A stretch of 38,968 bases of DNA from Zoogloea sp. LCSB751 (lineage in GTDB: Bacteria > Pseudomonadota > Gammaproteobacteria > Burkholderiales > Rhodocyclaceae), in contig NZ_MWUM01000036.1 in NCBI RefSeq assembly GCF_002028455.1, positions 1-38,968 on the forward strand, given 5' to 3'. The notes below the pieces were generated by a model. It searched no databases. It was not told where the DNA came from and worked only from the letters and a program-made list of their open reading frames with translations. Positions 1-7,227 of this stretch are shown here, in pieces. Numbering within the stretch: position 1 is the stretch's first letter; every line of letters starts with the position of its first letter. Both the position numbers and the translations under genes were made by a program.

Positions 1-77
1 GCAAAAAATCGGGGCCGACCAGCATTGGCTTATAGGCCATGCCGCGCAGCTCGTCGGCGTGCTTGGCCAGCACAGCC
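1..77. repeat. Terminal overlap showing circularity
   Basis: The first 77 bases are identical to bases 38892-38968. An exact overlap of this kind at the two ends of a contig is the usual mark of a circular molecule cut open by an assembler, and 77 is a commonly used assembly k-mer. An open reading frame runs through the join without interruption, which supports a true circle of about 38,891 bp rather than a terminally repeated linear replicon. Confidence 0.93.
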
Positions 78-523
78 CCATGCCCTTGAGGCAGCTTTTG
101 CACGACCGCGATGGTAGTGGCCAAGGCCACGTCGATGACTTCCATGCTGGGCAACGTCAGCCATGCGTGGATGTTCGCAGTGCTGCCGCTGTGCCCGTTC
201 TGGAGCTTGTCTGCCACAAAGGCATCATCGAACTTGAACATGCCTTTGTCAGTGCCGTCGTCCACCCACCCGATGGTGTAGAGAACCGGGCACCCCAGCC
301 ATTCCTGCAACACGGGCACCAAGCGGTAGTGGATGGACATGCACTGCGCAACTACGTCCGGGAAGTCGAGATCGCCAAGGCCTTGCTGAACGACGTAGGG
401 AAACTCGGCGTGCCGAGCATCGGTCAGATAGCGGTGCGCGGGTTGCACTTCGTGCGGCGGCACTTCAAGTCCAAATTTCTTCGACCGCTCGATGGCGGCC
501 GCCCATTCGGTTGCGTAGCTCAT
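1..523 (-). CDS. Unknown protein, N-terminal part; gene crosses the circle junction
   Basis: Read on the minus strand from ATG at 523 this frame is open to base 1 and continues at the other window end to a TGA at 38848-38850, giving 188 residues on the closed circle. The protein starts MSYATEWAAAIERSKKFG and has a histidine/tryptophan segment near residue 118 (HAWLTLPSMEVIDVAL). I do not recognise the family. Its ATG overlaps the stop of the upstream lipoprotein gene by one base (TGATG), so it is the last gene of the PAAR/VRR-NUC operon and probably translationally coupled. A further effector, immunity or accessory protein is possible from context only. Confidence 0.75.
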   Translation of the reverse strand, partial: MSYATEWAAAIERSKKFGLEVPPHEVQPAHRYLTDARHAEFPYVVQQGLGDLDFPDVVAQCMSIHYRLVPVLQEWLGCPVLYTIGWVDDGTDKGMFKFDDAFVADKLQNGHSGSTANIHAWLTLPSMEVIDVALATTIAVVQKLPQGHGAVLAKHADELRGMAYKPMLVGPDFL

Positions 524-1194
524 CAGTCCAACCCCTTCGCTTCCCAGCCTTGGGAGGTCAGCTTGACGGCATGCTTGGATTCCTTGCTGCCAGCGCCATC
601 GAGGATGCTCTTCACGACGGGGAAGGCGGCCTGCACCTCGGGCTTCTTGGCCCAGTCAGCGAGGTTGTTGACCTTGTAGGTGTAGGTGATGCCTGCCTCT
701 TGATAGTCGCCGAACTTCATCGGGCCTTCCCACTTCACGATCTTGTCCAGCGCCTTCTTGCCCCAGCACAGATCGGTCTGCTTCTCGGTGGTCTTGCCGT
801 TGAGGCCGATGGAGGCAACCTCCTTCTCTTGGGCGAACGGCTTGGCCCCATCGGTCAGGGTGTAGCGCTTGATCTTGGCCTTGGCACCCGTGGGCTTGCC
901 CATGATTCCCATGATGTCCACCTCGGTGTCCTCGCCCTTGACCAAGCCAGCCGCTTCGAGCGCGGCCATCTGGTTGGCGCTCCCGGCCTGCATGGTTTTT
1001 TGCAGGCGCAAGTCCATCTCGGACAGGTCAACCGGCCAGCGCTTGGTGTTGAGGCACAGGTCGCCCTTCTTGTCGAAATACTGGGTGAGTGCCGCGCCGA
1101 AGTTCTTTTCGTTCGCGTCGGTCTTGCTGCCGCAGGCGGCCAGCGTGACGGTGCCGAGGGCGGCGAGGATGGCAAGTTGCTTTTTCGTTCTCAT
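523..1194 (-). CDS. Lipoprotein, copy 1 of a duplicated gene
   Basis: This 223-residue protein has a short basic start, a hydrophobic stretch and a lipobox ending LAAC at Cys21, so it should be lipidated and held in the membrane facing the periplasm. The mature part is rich in Lys and Asp and has no motif I recognise. A second copy lies at 12579-13244 on the other strand; the mature proteins differ at only about five positions (near 97% identity) whereas the signal sequences differ more. The gene follows a 125-residue partner in both places. As it sits in a T6SS effector cluster, a periplasmic immunity or accessory role is conceivable but unproven. Confidence 0.8.
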   Translation of the reverse strand: MRTKKQLAILAALGTVTLAACGSKTDANEKNFGAALTQYFDKKGDLCLNTKRWPVDLSEMDLRLQKTMQAGSANQMAALEAAGLVKGEDTEVDIMGIMGKPTGAKAKIKRYTLTDGAKPFAQEKEVASIGLNGKTTEKQTDLCWGKKALDKIVKWEGPMKFGDYQEAGITYTYKVNNLADWAKKPEVQAAFPVVKSILDGAGSKESKHAVKLTSQGWEAKGLD

Positions 1195-1215
1195 AGGCTC
1201 CCTTGATTTGATGGG

Positions 1216-1593
1216 TTATGACTGATCCCACACGTCGATGGTCAGCAGCTTGTCCGCTGGACAGGCCGCGATCCGGTCGGGGTGGATGATGACGTTGCCC
1301 GTCCAGCTACCGGGCAACACGTAATCTTCGCCGATGACTGGGGGGCCGCCGTGCTGGGGCAGGCCGTTGGCGAACAGAGGCAACACGTCGCAGGCCTTGG
1401 CGGTGAAACGGTTGGGGTAGCCACCGGATGACAGTTGCGTGGCCTTGCCCTGCTCGACGAGCTGATGCACCCAGCGGCTGCCGTTGACGCTGGCTTCCCA
1501 GTTGGCCAAGAGTGCGGCCCGCCTGGTGTCTTGGTCGGCCCGGTCGCGTTCTTCCGGGGTCTGCATCGAGATGACGATCCACCAGCCCAGCAT
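1216..1593 (-). CDS. Unknown protein beginning MLGWWIV, paralogue of 12161-12550
   Basis: ATG at 1593 gives 125 residues starting MLGWWIVISMQTPEERD and ending TIDVWDQS. The same framework occurs in the transposon protein at 12161-12550 (MLGYWIVVSTQPPEERD ... TIDAWDQS), with roughly 45% identity by eye and most variation in the middle. It starts two bases after the stop of the preceding gene and precedes the lipoprotein gene, as its paralogue does. No known domain is recognised. The uneven divergence compared with the lipoprotein suggests this partner is the diversifying member of a two-gene unit. Confidence 0.75.
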   Translation of the reverse strand: MLGWWIVISMQTPEERDRADQDTRRAALLANWEASVNGSRWVHQLVEQGKATQLSSGGYPNRFTAKACDVLPLFANGLPQHGGPPVIGEDYVLPGSWTGNVIIHPDRIAACPADKLLTIDVWDQS

Positions 1594-1595
1594 GC

Positions 1596-2279
1596 TCAGT
1601 CCTTGCCCAGCTTGTCGAAGGCCACCAGCCGCCATTGCTGCTCGATAGGGTCATACAGTGCGCAATGGGAGCTTTCCGCGTGCCCGCCGCTGTGAGCCTT
1701 GATTCGGCTCAGGGCTTCTTGAGCCATCGCATTCAGTTCTGCTGACGCTGCCTCAGCGTGTTCCTGAGCAACCCGTCCGTAGTCTGGGATACCGGCCGTC
1801 CGGTGCAAGCGATCAAGCCATGCCAACAGCTTGTCACCGAACTGAAGATGAAAGTGCTCGGTCGAGTCTGGGCTGATTTGGAAGTGCATCCCCTGCATCA
1901 GCGACATCGGTTCGCCCTTCTCGCTCAGAAGCAGGCCGTCACTTCTGGCAGCGAAGCCGTATGCGAGATACACGGTGAGCCAGCCTTCATGCCCTTTGAT
2001 GAAGGGCCTCGGGTCAATGGCCTCGAAGGGGAAAATCTGATACCGGCGACTCTCGCGATTGCGGCTGTAGAGGTCGATCATCGCGTCGATGAGCGACAGG
2101 TACACCATCATGCCCTCGGCATCTCCTTGCTTCCAGCAGCCGACTTCCACCCAGTCCGGCGCATCCGGGCGCGGGCGCTTTTCAAGCAGGACGTACAACG
2201 GGAGATTGCAACAGAAGACGTGATCTGGCGAGTCGTGGAGCTGCGCTCGAATGTCAGCGAGGGAGGGTTGTGCGCTCAT
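1596..2279 (-). CDS. Unknown cytoplasmic protein in the T6SS effector operon
   Basis: The protein has 227 residues from ATG at 2279, which overlaps the stop of the immunity gene (ATGA), so I prefer this start over the one seven codons upstream. It starts MSAQPSLADIRAQLHDSP, has no signal peptide or clear membrane segment, and contains several aromatic and acidic patches. I recognise no domain. Its tight coupling behind the TsiV-like gene suggests an accessory or second immunity gene. Confidence 0.7.
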   Translation of the reverse strand: MSAQPSLADIRAQLHDSPDHVFCCNLPLYVLLEKRPRPDAPDWVEVGCWKQGDAEGMMVYLSLIDAMIDLYSRNRESRRYQIFPFEAIDPRPFIKGHEGWLTVYLAYGFAARSDGLLLSEKGEPMSLMQGMHFQISPDSTEHFHLQFGDKLLAWLDRLHRTAGIPDYGRVAQEHAEAASAELNAMAQEALSRIKAHSGGHAESSHCALYDPIEQQWRLVAFDKLGKD

Positions 2280-3502
2280 AGTTCGGCTACTAACTCCCAC
2301 GCCACGACATCACGGCCAAGGTACTCACCGTGCGGCCCGAGCTTGAGCCAGTGCGGTGCGACATCACCGGGCATCAACACCACCTGCGGTGCGTCGTCAT
2401 CGTCACCCGCCGCGACAGTCTCGAAGGCAGGATGGCGATACCGGCCATGCACGGCGCATGTCTCGCCGGTCTTGAGTTTGACCTTCTTGCTCGGAACCTT
2501 GCCAACCGGCGTGCGGGGCAGGCCGATAAAGGTGGCAGGCGGCCAGATGCCGGGGGCATCGAAACGGCGAATCCACAAGTCACTTGTGCAGCGGTTGAAC
2601 CTACGCTCACCGCTCACTGAACCGGTGCCCATCGAACCGAAATTGCCATTGCGAAGAGGTCGCAGCGCGGCGTTTACACGCACATAGGCATCAGGTGTTG
2701 GCTCATCGACTGGGCCAAGCTGAGGGTACTCGCCTGCACGGATGAAGAAGCCTGAGCCGTGCGGTGTGGATTCCACGCCAAAGCGGCGGCAGTACGCGAT
2801 GAAGGCATCTGCGCCACCTAGACGCTGGGCCAGCGCGCTCCCGATGAAGGTCAGCCAGTCCACGCTCTTGATGCCATTCTGTGCTTGAAGCGCATCAAAG
2901 CTGTCCCCGCAATAGAGAGCCAAGTACCGCGTTGCTAAATCCAGCTCTTCCGGCTCCCACTCGATTTGCTGCTCAGTGGTAATGGCTGACAACCCGGCAT
3001 GCCCGTGAAACGGCGCGAGCCGTTCGTGACAGAAGAAGATCAGATCGGACAGCACCTTTTGATGGTCTGCCTCGAAAATGAGGGCACGGGGGACGCGGAA
3101 CTTGAGGGCAGACATTTGCCCCTCCATCCAACCTCGCTCGGTGTGGCACGACACAGCGTATTCGTTCGCTGCATCGTCGTCGTCACCTGATGCCACATAC
3201 CACTCAACTGAGTCATCCTCGTCGAGCGTCATGACGTAATCGCGAAAGGAGGGCAATCTCTTGTCGCCAACGCGCAAAGTCTTCCAAGTGTCAGGGTGGC
3301 ACCCCCACTTCAGTTCACCCCTGTAGGCGGCCTCAAAGGCTTCAACGCACTCGATGAGAGCCTGCCGTTTTTCTGGGGTGTGCCCTCCCCAGAAGTAGAA
3401 CGACGCGGAGAAGCCAACCGTCAAGACAATGCGGTTGTGATCGGAATCGACGTATTGGAAATCGGGCACTAGCGCCTCGATCTTTGCAAGGCTGTCGCTC
3501 AT
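2276..3502 (-). CDS. TsiV-like (DUF3396) type VI immunity protein
   Basis: This 408-residue cytoplasmic protein matches, by recognition, the DUF3396/TsiV family, whose members neutralise VRR-NUC nucleases delivered by type VI secretion. The family signature is near residues 28-60, with FYFWGGHTPEKRQALIEC followed by a Trp/Arg-rich stretch. A second portion (about residues 290-408) with GRYRHPAF and an acidic Asp run looks like a separate C-terminal domain. The ATG overlaps the stop of the VRR-NUC gene (ATGA), the usual arrangement of an immunity gene behind its toxin. It should bind the upstream nuclease and protect the plasmid host. The pairing is inferred from family and position. Confidence 0.8.
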   Translation of the reverse strand: MSDSLAKIEALVPDFQYVDSDHNRIVLTVGFSASFYFWGGHTPEKRQALIECVEAFEAAYRGELKWGCHPDTWKTLRVGDKRLPSFRDYVMTLDEDDSVEWYVASGDDDDAANEYAVSCHTERGWMEGQMSALKFRVPRALIFEADHQKVLSDLIFFCHERLAPFHGHAGLSAITTEQQIEWEPEELDLATRYLALYCGDSFDALQAQNGIKSVDWLTFIGSALAQRLGGADAFIAYCRRFGVESTPHGSGFFIRAGEYPQLGPVDEPTPDAYVRVNAALRPLRNGNFGSMGTGSVSGERRFNRCTSDLWIRRFDAPGIWPPATFIGLPRTPVGKVPSKKVKLKTGETCAVHGRYRHPAFETVAAGDDDDAPQVVLMPGDVAPHWLKLGPHGEYLGRDVVAWELVAEL

Positions 3503-4470
3503 GGCTTCTTATCCTTATTGATTGGAGCTGCTGTGGCAGTTCGCCCAACAACAAGCAGCGCTACGCCGGCGACTACCGCCTCGGCCGGGAGCGCGGCAAC
3601 GGCAATGACGCCAACCAGAACAACACCAGCAGCGAGGCCCGCCGCCTTGAGCCAACTGCTCATCGACGACCCTTCCTCTTGGGGAACTTCTGGCCCGTAC
3701 TGTGGGCGGACAGGGCGCGGAGCGGGAGCAGGCGCGGGCTGTGGCGGCGCAGGTTGATACCAGCGTCGTTGCTCGGTACTTTCTCGTTGCATCGGCGTTG
3801 TGACAGGCGCACGCACAGGCTCTTCGGCCGGGCGCCGTCGTCTAGTTCCACACTCGCATTCGTTCGCATTCAGCAAGCGGAATCGGTCCGGGCCTGCGAT
3901 CCGTCGATACGCATCTCGCTGGCCCGGTGATAGCTTGTCGCCTTCAAACTTGATTTCGACAACCGTCTCGATGTTGGCCTTGACCGGGATGAGGCGCTTC
4001 CAGTCGATGCGCCCACTGGCGCGCATGGCGGCCAGCTCTGGCCCAGTCGGCTTGAGAATGATGCAATCGGGAATGCGCAGCAGCCCCTTCTGAGGTCGCC
4101 CTTCCAGATCGCGCGTCAGGATGCCATCGCCAACTGCACGCCCTAGGGGGAAGCGGCTTGGCCGGTTCGGCTGATCGCGACTCATCAGTGGGGCGGGCGG
4201 GTTGGTTTTCATGTTGAAGCCCACCTCGGCCTTGTAGCGCCAGACAAGCTGGTTGGCTTCTTCGTCAAGCCAGATGCGTGCTGTCACGCAACGCTGCTTG
4301 AGTTCCTGCCCGCTCTTGCTTCGTATCGCTGTCCCTGAGCTGCACTCGCAGATGTGCTCGCAAAGGTAGCCTTTGTCCACCGGATCATCAAGGCCGACCT
4401 CTCGCCCTTCCGATGACGTGCGCGTGGCTGATCGGCCGACAGTGCGGCCGGGTATGGGTGCGCCTGCCAT
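3499..4470 (-). CDS. VRR-NUC nuclease, probable T6SS DNase effector
   Basis: The 323-residue product carries a PD-(D/E)xK nuclease core of VRR-NUC type: IPDCIIL with Asp135, then VVEIKFEGD with Glu172 and Lys174, and Gln184 in the following helix. This family cuts DNA. The N-terminal 80 residues have a cysteine cluster (CEHICEC). A proline-rich linker (about 225-260) leads to a C-terminal hydrophobic region of about 35 residues that could form membrane segments. ATG at 4470 follows the PAAR stop by two bases. With PAAR before and TsiV after, it reads as an effector carried by a host-encoded T6SS; no T6SS structural genes are on the plasmid. Confidence 0.82.
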   Translation of the reverse strand: MAGAPIPGRTVGRSATRTSSEGREVGLDDPVDKGYLCEHICECSSGTAIRSKSGQELKQRCVTARIWLDEEANQLVWRYKAEVGFNMKTNPPAPLMSRDQPNRPSRFPLGRAVGDGILTRDLEGRPQKGLLRIPDCIILKPTGPELAAMRASGRIDWKRLIPVKANIETVVEIKFEGDKLSPGQRDAYRRIAGPDRFRLLNANECECGTRRRRPAEEPVRAPVTTPMQRESTEQRRWYQPAPPQPAPAPAPRPVRPQYGPEVPQEEGSSMSSWLKAAGLAAGVVLVGVIAVAALPAEAVVAGVALLVVGRTATAAPINKDKKP

Positions 4471-4472
4471 CG

Positions 4473-5045
4473 TTACAGGCCCTCGTAGTTGAGTTCGGCG
4501 TAGTGGTACGGGTCGGCATCGTCGGCTGGCTTCGGATGGGCGACCACTTCGACAGGCAGCGGTGAGTCCGTCCACACCACGTCGGTGCGTCCCTGTGAGT
4601 CGGTCTCGCCCTCGAAGGTCTTGCCGTCGCCGGTCTTGATGGTGTACGGCACTCCGGCCAGCGGCTCGCCCGTCTCGTTGTTGTGCAGCACAAAGTGCTC
4701 TTGAAAGCGCGGGGCTTGCTTGGGTACATAGTCCTCGATGGGCGTGGCTGCGGCCTCGTCGTCGCTGCCCTTCTCTCCCCAACCCGCATGATTGTTGTGC
4801 CGGGAGTAAATGACCGCGCCGCAGTCGGTCATGTCTTGGTCGTAGGCCATCGGCTTGCCGAGGTCGATGACTGTGGGGAAGCGACTGCTGACGATGGTCG
4901 ATACCCGCTTGCAGCGCGGGCATGTCACCTTGTCTCCTTGGCGAGCGACAGGCTGCCCATCAATCGTCCACGTGGGGTCGCCCGAGATGACCACGCCGCC
5001 ATGCGATGTGCGGTCGCCGAGCACGATGAATCCGATGATCGCCAC
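4473..5045 (-). CDS. PAAR-domain T6SS spike protein
   Basis: The 190-residue protein starts at GTG (5045), five bases after GGGAGG. Residues 1-90 form a PAAR domain: IIGFIVLGDRTSHGG, then VISGDPTWTIDGQPVARQGD, with CPRC and HNNH metal-ligand candidates. PAAR proteins cap the VgrG spike and recruit effectors. Residues about 105-185 (LHNNETGEPLAGVPYTI...) resemble the transthyretin-like extension found behind many PAAR domains. It is the first gene of the minus-strand operon leading to the VRR-NUC nuclease and its immunity gene. Its promoter region overlaps the interrupted res site at 5060-5129. Confidence 0.85.
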   Translation of the reverse strand: MAIIGFIVLGDRTSHGGVVISGDPTWTIDGQPVARQGDKVTCPRCKRVSTIVSSRFPTVIDLGKPMAYDQDMTDCGAVIYSRHNNHAGWGEKGSDDEAAATPIEDYVPKQAPRFQEHFVLHNNETGEPLAGVPYTIKTGDGKTFEGETDSQGRTDVVWTDSPLPVEVVAHPKPADDADPYHYAELNYEGL

Positions 5046-5059
5046 GCCATCCTCCCATT

Positions 5060-5129
5060 TTGTTTATCAAGATGGCATAGCTTATCAAAATCCTTCGTTC
5101 TCGATAAGATATGAGACAGCGAGTGGCGT
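5060..5129. promoter_or_regulatory. Left half of an interrupted plasmid res site
   Basis: This AT-rich stretch holds a TTCTC-based dyad at 5098-5116 (TTCTCGATAAGATATGAGA). Related TTCTC motifs lie at 7152, 7165 and (inverted) 7207, just before the resolvase gene at 7228. Taking out the element at 5130-7122 plus one copy of GGCGT joins these into one cluster directly upstream of that resolvase, as expected of a res site. The region also has to carry the promoter of the PAAR operon on the minus strand. Confidence 0.6.
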
Positions 5130-5154
5130 TGTCATTTTCAGAAGACGACTGCAC
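5130..5154 (+). repeat. Left terminal inverted repeat of the Tn402-like element
   Basis: 25-bp end, preceded by the target duplication GGCGT at 5125-5129. Its partner is at 7098-7122, with one mismatch. Confidence 0.93.
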
Positions 5155-5347
5155 CAGTTCATGAGGCTGGCCGCCCCGTGTGCAGCCGACTTCTGACCGG
5201 GTCGTGTCAGCAGTCCTATGCACGAAACTCCAAGAAGGGCGGAAATTGCGCAGAACTTCCCTGCACGACGTTGCGGAACGGCTTGGCTTGCGCTATGGTT
5301 TCATGCGCAGTATCATGTAACCATACATGGAACCAATGGAGAGCACC

Positions 5348-5563
5348 ATGCCATCAATTCACGAATCAAAGGTAGCCCGACACCGCGAACGGATGCGCGC
5401 GGCGGGGCTGCGGCCTGTGCAGTTTTGGGTGCCGGACACCCGTTCGCCTGAGTTCACGGCGCAAGTGCGCAAGCAATGCCAAAGCCTGAAGGGCGACCCA
5501 GCAGAAGCAGAGGTTTTGCGCTTCACCGAAGAGGCGGCATCGCACGTTGAGGGCTGGGAGTGA
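5348..5563 (+). CDS. mazE: MazE-family antitoxin (DUF3018-like)
   Basis: The start at 5348 is set by GGAGAG just upstream; an in-frame ATG 21 bases earlier lacks a clear ribosome site. The 71-residue product begins MPSIHESKVARHRERMRAAG and continues LRPVQFWVPDTRSPEF, a pattern typical of the DUF3018/MazE-type antitoxins found next to MazF. The N-terminal part would bind DNA and the acidic C-terminal part (PAEAEVLRFTEEAA) would bind the toxin. Its stop overlaps the toxin ATG. As cargo of the Tn402-like element it would stabilise the element and hence the plasmid. Confidence 0.82.
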   Translation: MPSIHESKVARHRERMRAAGLRPVQFWVPDTRSPEFTAQVRKQCQSLKGDPAEAEVLRFTEEAASHVEGWE

Positions 5564-5883
5564 TGCAGCGAGGCGACCTCGTGACGGTTTCATTGCAGGG
5601 TGACTACGGCAAACCACGACCAGCCCTGATCGTTCAATCAGACCTACTAACCGACTTGGAAAGCGTTGTGCTGTGCCCAGTGACAAGCGACCTGCGCAAT
5701 GCCGCGTTTCGCGTCACCGTGGAACCGAATCCAGCTAACGGGCTGCGCGCACTATCGCAAGTTATGGTGGACAAGCTCTCGACGCTACCGCGCACCAAAA
5801 TCAGTGAACCGTTTGGCCGCCTCGACGATGAGCGAATGAAAGCAATAGATAGGGCGCTCCTGTTGGTCGTTGGCGTTATTTGA
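5563..5883 (+). CDS. mazF: MazF-type endoribonuclease toxin
   Basis: The 106-residue protein reads MQRGDLVTVSLQGDYGKPRPALIVQSD, the beta-barrel start of MazF/PemK toxins, which cut mRNA at short sequences. Hallmarks are GDLV near the start, GKPRPALIVQ near residue 17-26, a CPVTS strand near residue 45 and DKLSTLPR near 70. ATG at 5563 overlaps the antitoxin TGA (TGATG); a GTG three bases earlier is also possible. The reading frame is intact and of normal length, so the toxin-antitoxin pair is probably functional. Confidence 0.87.
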   Translation: MQRGDLVTVSLQGDYGKPRPALIVQSDLLTDLESVVLCPVTSDLRNAAFRVTVEPNPANGLRALSQVMVDKLSTLPRTKISEPFGRLDDERMKAIDRALLLVVGVI

Positions 5884-6118
5884 CCCGGTGCCGGAAAAAT
5901 CTGGGATTCCGGCTTACTCGGTATCGCGCCGGAATTTTCGGCGGTTCCGGCTTAAGTCGGTTCGCTGTTCCATTGCGCCGGGATGGCGGCACATGCGCCG
6001 CCTTGTCCGTCAAACGATCATTAGTCGGCCAAGCCGGTCACTGTCCGGCAATGCGCTTGAATAACGGGTTGTCGGACATTATGATAGGCGGACGGAAAAA
6101 CGGACAAAAGGGGCGGTA
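5884..6118. promoter_or_regulatory. Probable res site and promoter of the element's resolvase
   Basis: This 235-base gap between mazF and the resolvase has two direct copies of TTCCGGCTTA (near 5908 and 5943) and, nearer the gene, GTCGGACATTATGATAGGC followed by CGGACG. Clusters of short repeats directly before a serine resolvase gene are where res subsites lie. The exact subsites are not assigned. Confidence 0.5.
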
Positions 6119-6682
6119 ATGGCACTCATCGGCTATGCGCGGGTATCGACGGCTGAACAGGACACCGCCTTGCAGACGGATGCACTGCGCAAGGCGGGCT
6201 GCGAGCGCGTCTTTGAGGACACGGCTTCCGGGGCCAAGGCCGACAGGCCCGGCTTGGCCGCCGCGCTGGCCTATCTGCGCGACGGCGACGTGCTGGCCGT
6301 CTGGCGGCTGGATCGGCTCGGGCGCTCGATGCCACACCTCATCGAGACAATCGGCGCGCTGGAAGCGCGTGGCGTCGGCTTCCGGTCGCTGACAGAAAGC
6401 ATTGACACCACCACACCGGGCGGGCGGCTCATCTTCCACGTGTTCGGCGCGCTGGGCCAGTTCGAGCGCGACTTGATCCGTGAGCGCACCAAGGCCGGGC
6501 TGACCGCTGCCGCCGCTCGCGGGCGCAAGGGCGGGCGCAAGCCGGTTGTCACTGCCGACAAGTTGCAGCGGGCGCAGGAGCATATTGCCAACGGGCTGAA
6601 CGTCCGGGAGGCTGCTACACGGCTCAAGGTGAGCAAGACGGCCCTATACGCCGCGCTGCAAGGCGGGAGCGAGCAACCATGA
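6119..6682 (+). CDS. tniR: TniR-like serine resolvase of the Tn402-like element
   Basis: The 187-residue protein is a small serine recombinase. It has IGYARVSTAEQ with the catalytic Ser at residue 10, then WRLDRLGRSMPHL (Arg residues of the active site), GALGQFERDLIRERT for the E-helix, and a C-terminal helix-turn-helix (NVREAATRLKVSKTALYAAL). Such enzymes resolve cointegrates at res. Its place inside Tn402-type ends makes it the TniR equivalent. The next gene overlaps its stop (ATGA). Confidence 0.88.
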   Translation: MALIGYARVSTAEQDTALQTDALRKAGCERVFEDTASGAKADRPGLAAALAYLRDGDVLAVWRLDRLGRSMPHLIETIGALEARGVGFRSLTESIDTTTPGGRLIFHVFGALGQFERDLIRERTKAGLTAAAARGRKGGRKPVVTADKLQRAQEHIANGLNVREAATRLKVSKTALYAALQGGSEQP

Positions 6683-7062
6683 GCCGCAAGCAAAGCAGTG
6701 CCTTCGTCACGACCAGAAAGGGCTTTTGCTATCTCACGGTCAAAGTCGGCAGGAGCAATTACAACATCATGCGGATTCGCAATTACACGCTTGAGCCGCA
6801 GGACAAGCGAGACATGCGCCGGTTGTATCCCGACTATCTCTTTGACTGGAAGAAGATCGGCCAGCAGCTTGCCGAAAAGAGGGAGGTATGCAGAACCTAC
6901 CGCTCCAAGCGTCAAGCGCCCCGGAGCACGGAACGTACCTCAGACCCGTTCGTCATGGTGTCGTATGACCCAAGGACGCGCACGGTCTACGCATCCGACA
7001 CCTGCGATTCAATGGCATTGCTTGACGCTGTTCTGCACATGGAACGCTCCCGCAAAAAATAG
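6679..7062 (+). CDS. Unknown protein carried by the Tn402-like element
   Basis: The 127-residue basic protein begins MSRKQSSAFVTTRKGFCYLT, has many Arg and Tyr residues and no signal peptide. The ATG overlaps the resolvase TGA, so it is probably co-translated with the resolvase. I recognise no domain. It is the last gene before the right end, in the place where tniQ or cargo lies in longer relatives. Confidence 0.65.
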   Translation: MSRKQSSAFVTTRKGFCYLTVKVGRSNYNIMRIRNYTLEPQDKRDMRRLYPDYLFDWKKIGQQLAEKREVCRTYRSKRQAPRSTERTSDPFVMVSYDPRTRTVYASDTCDSMALLDAVLHMERSRKK

Positions 7063-7097
7063 CCCCGACAGGCCGTGCAGCCGACTCCTGACATTCC

Positions 7098-7122
7098 GTG
7101 CAGTCGCCTTCTGAAAATGACA
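7098..7122 (-). repeat. Right terminal inverted repeat of the Tn402-like element
   Basis: Inverted copy of the 25-bp left end with one mismatch, followed by the target duplication GGCGT at 7123-7127. Confidence 0.93.
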
Positions 7123-7227
7123 GGCGTCAAGACAGTGACAGGGGGTTACGATTCTCAATAACCGTTCTCGAAACTGTTTTATCGAATCATCGCCAAAACA
7201 CGAGTTTTGAGAATAAGAGGGGCGACC
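7123..7227. promoter_or_regulatory. Right half of the interrupted res site of the plasmid resolvase
   Basis: TTCTCAATA (7152), TTCTCGAAA (7165) and the inverted TTGAGAATA (7207) lie within 80 bases of the resolvase ATG. They match the TTCTC dyad that now lies on the far side of the Tn402-like element at 5098-5116. Confidence 0.6.

Larger units (their letters stand above)
5130..7122. mobile_element. Tn402/Tn5053-like element lacking tni genes (1,993 bp)
   Basis: The left end begins TGTCATTTTCAGAAGACGAC and the right end, on the other strand, TGTCATTTTCAGAAGGCGAC; the 25-bp ends match at 24 positions and are the recognised Tn402/Tn5053 terminal sequence. GGCGT occurs directly outside both ends (5125-5129 and 7123-7127), the 5-bp duplication of this family. 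Subterminal copies of GTGCAGCCGACT lie near 5180 and 7075. Inside are mazEF, a serine resolvase with its res region and one unknown gene; tniA, tniB and tniQ are absent, so transposition must have been supplied in trans. It inserted in the res region of the resolvase at 7228, the target preference known for this family. Confidence 0.92.

Noticed and set aside
511..1206. Long rightward frame over the lipoprotein gene (and the matching one at 12474-13217)
   Set aside because: It is the antisense shadow of a lipoprotein with a signal sequence and a close paralogue; both shadows arise from the same codon pattern.
5130..7122. Class 1 integron
   Set aside because: The ends are of the Tn402 type used by class 1 integrons, but there is no intI, attI, attC cassette, qacE or sul gene.
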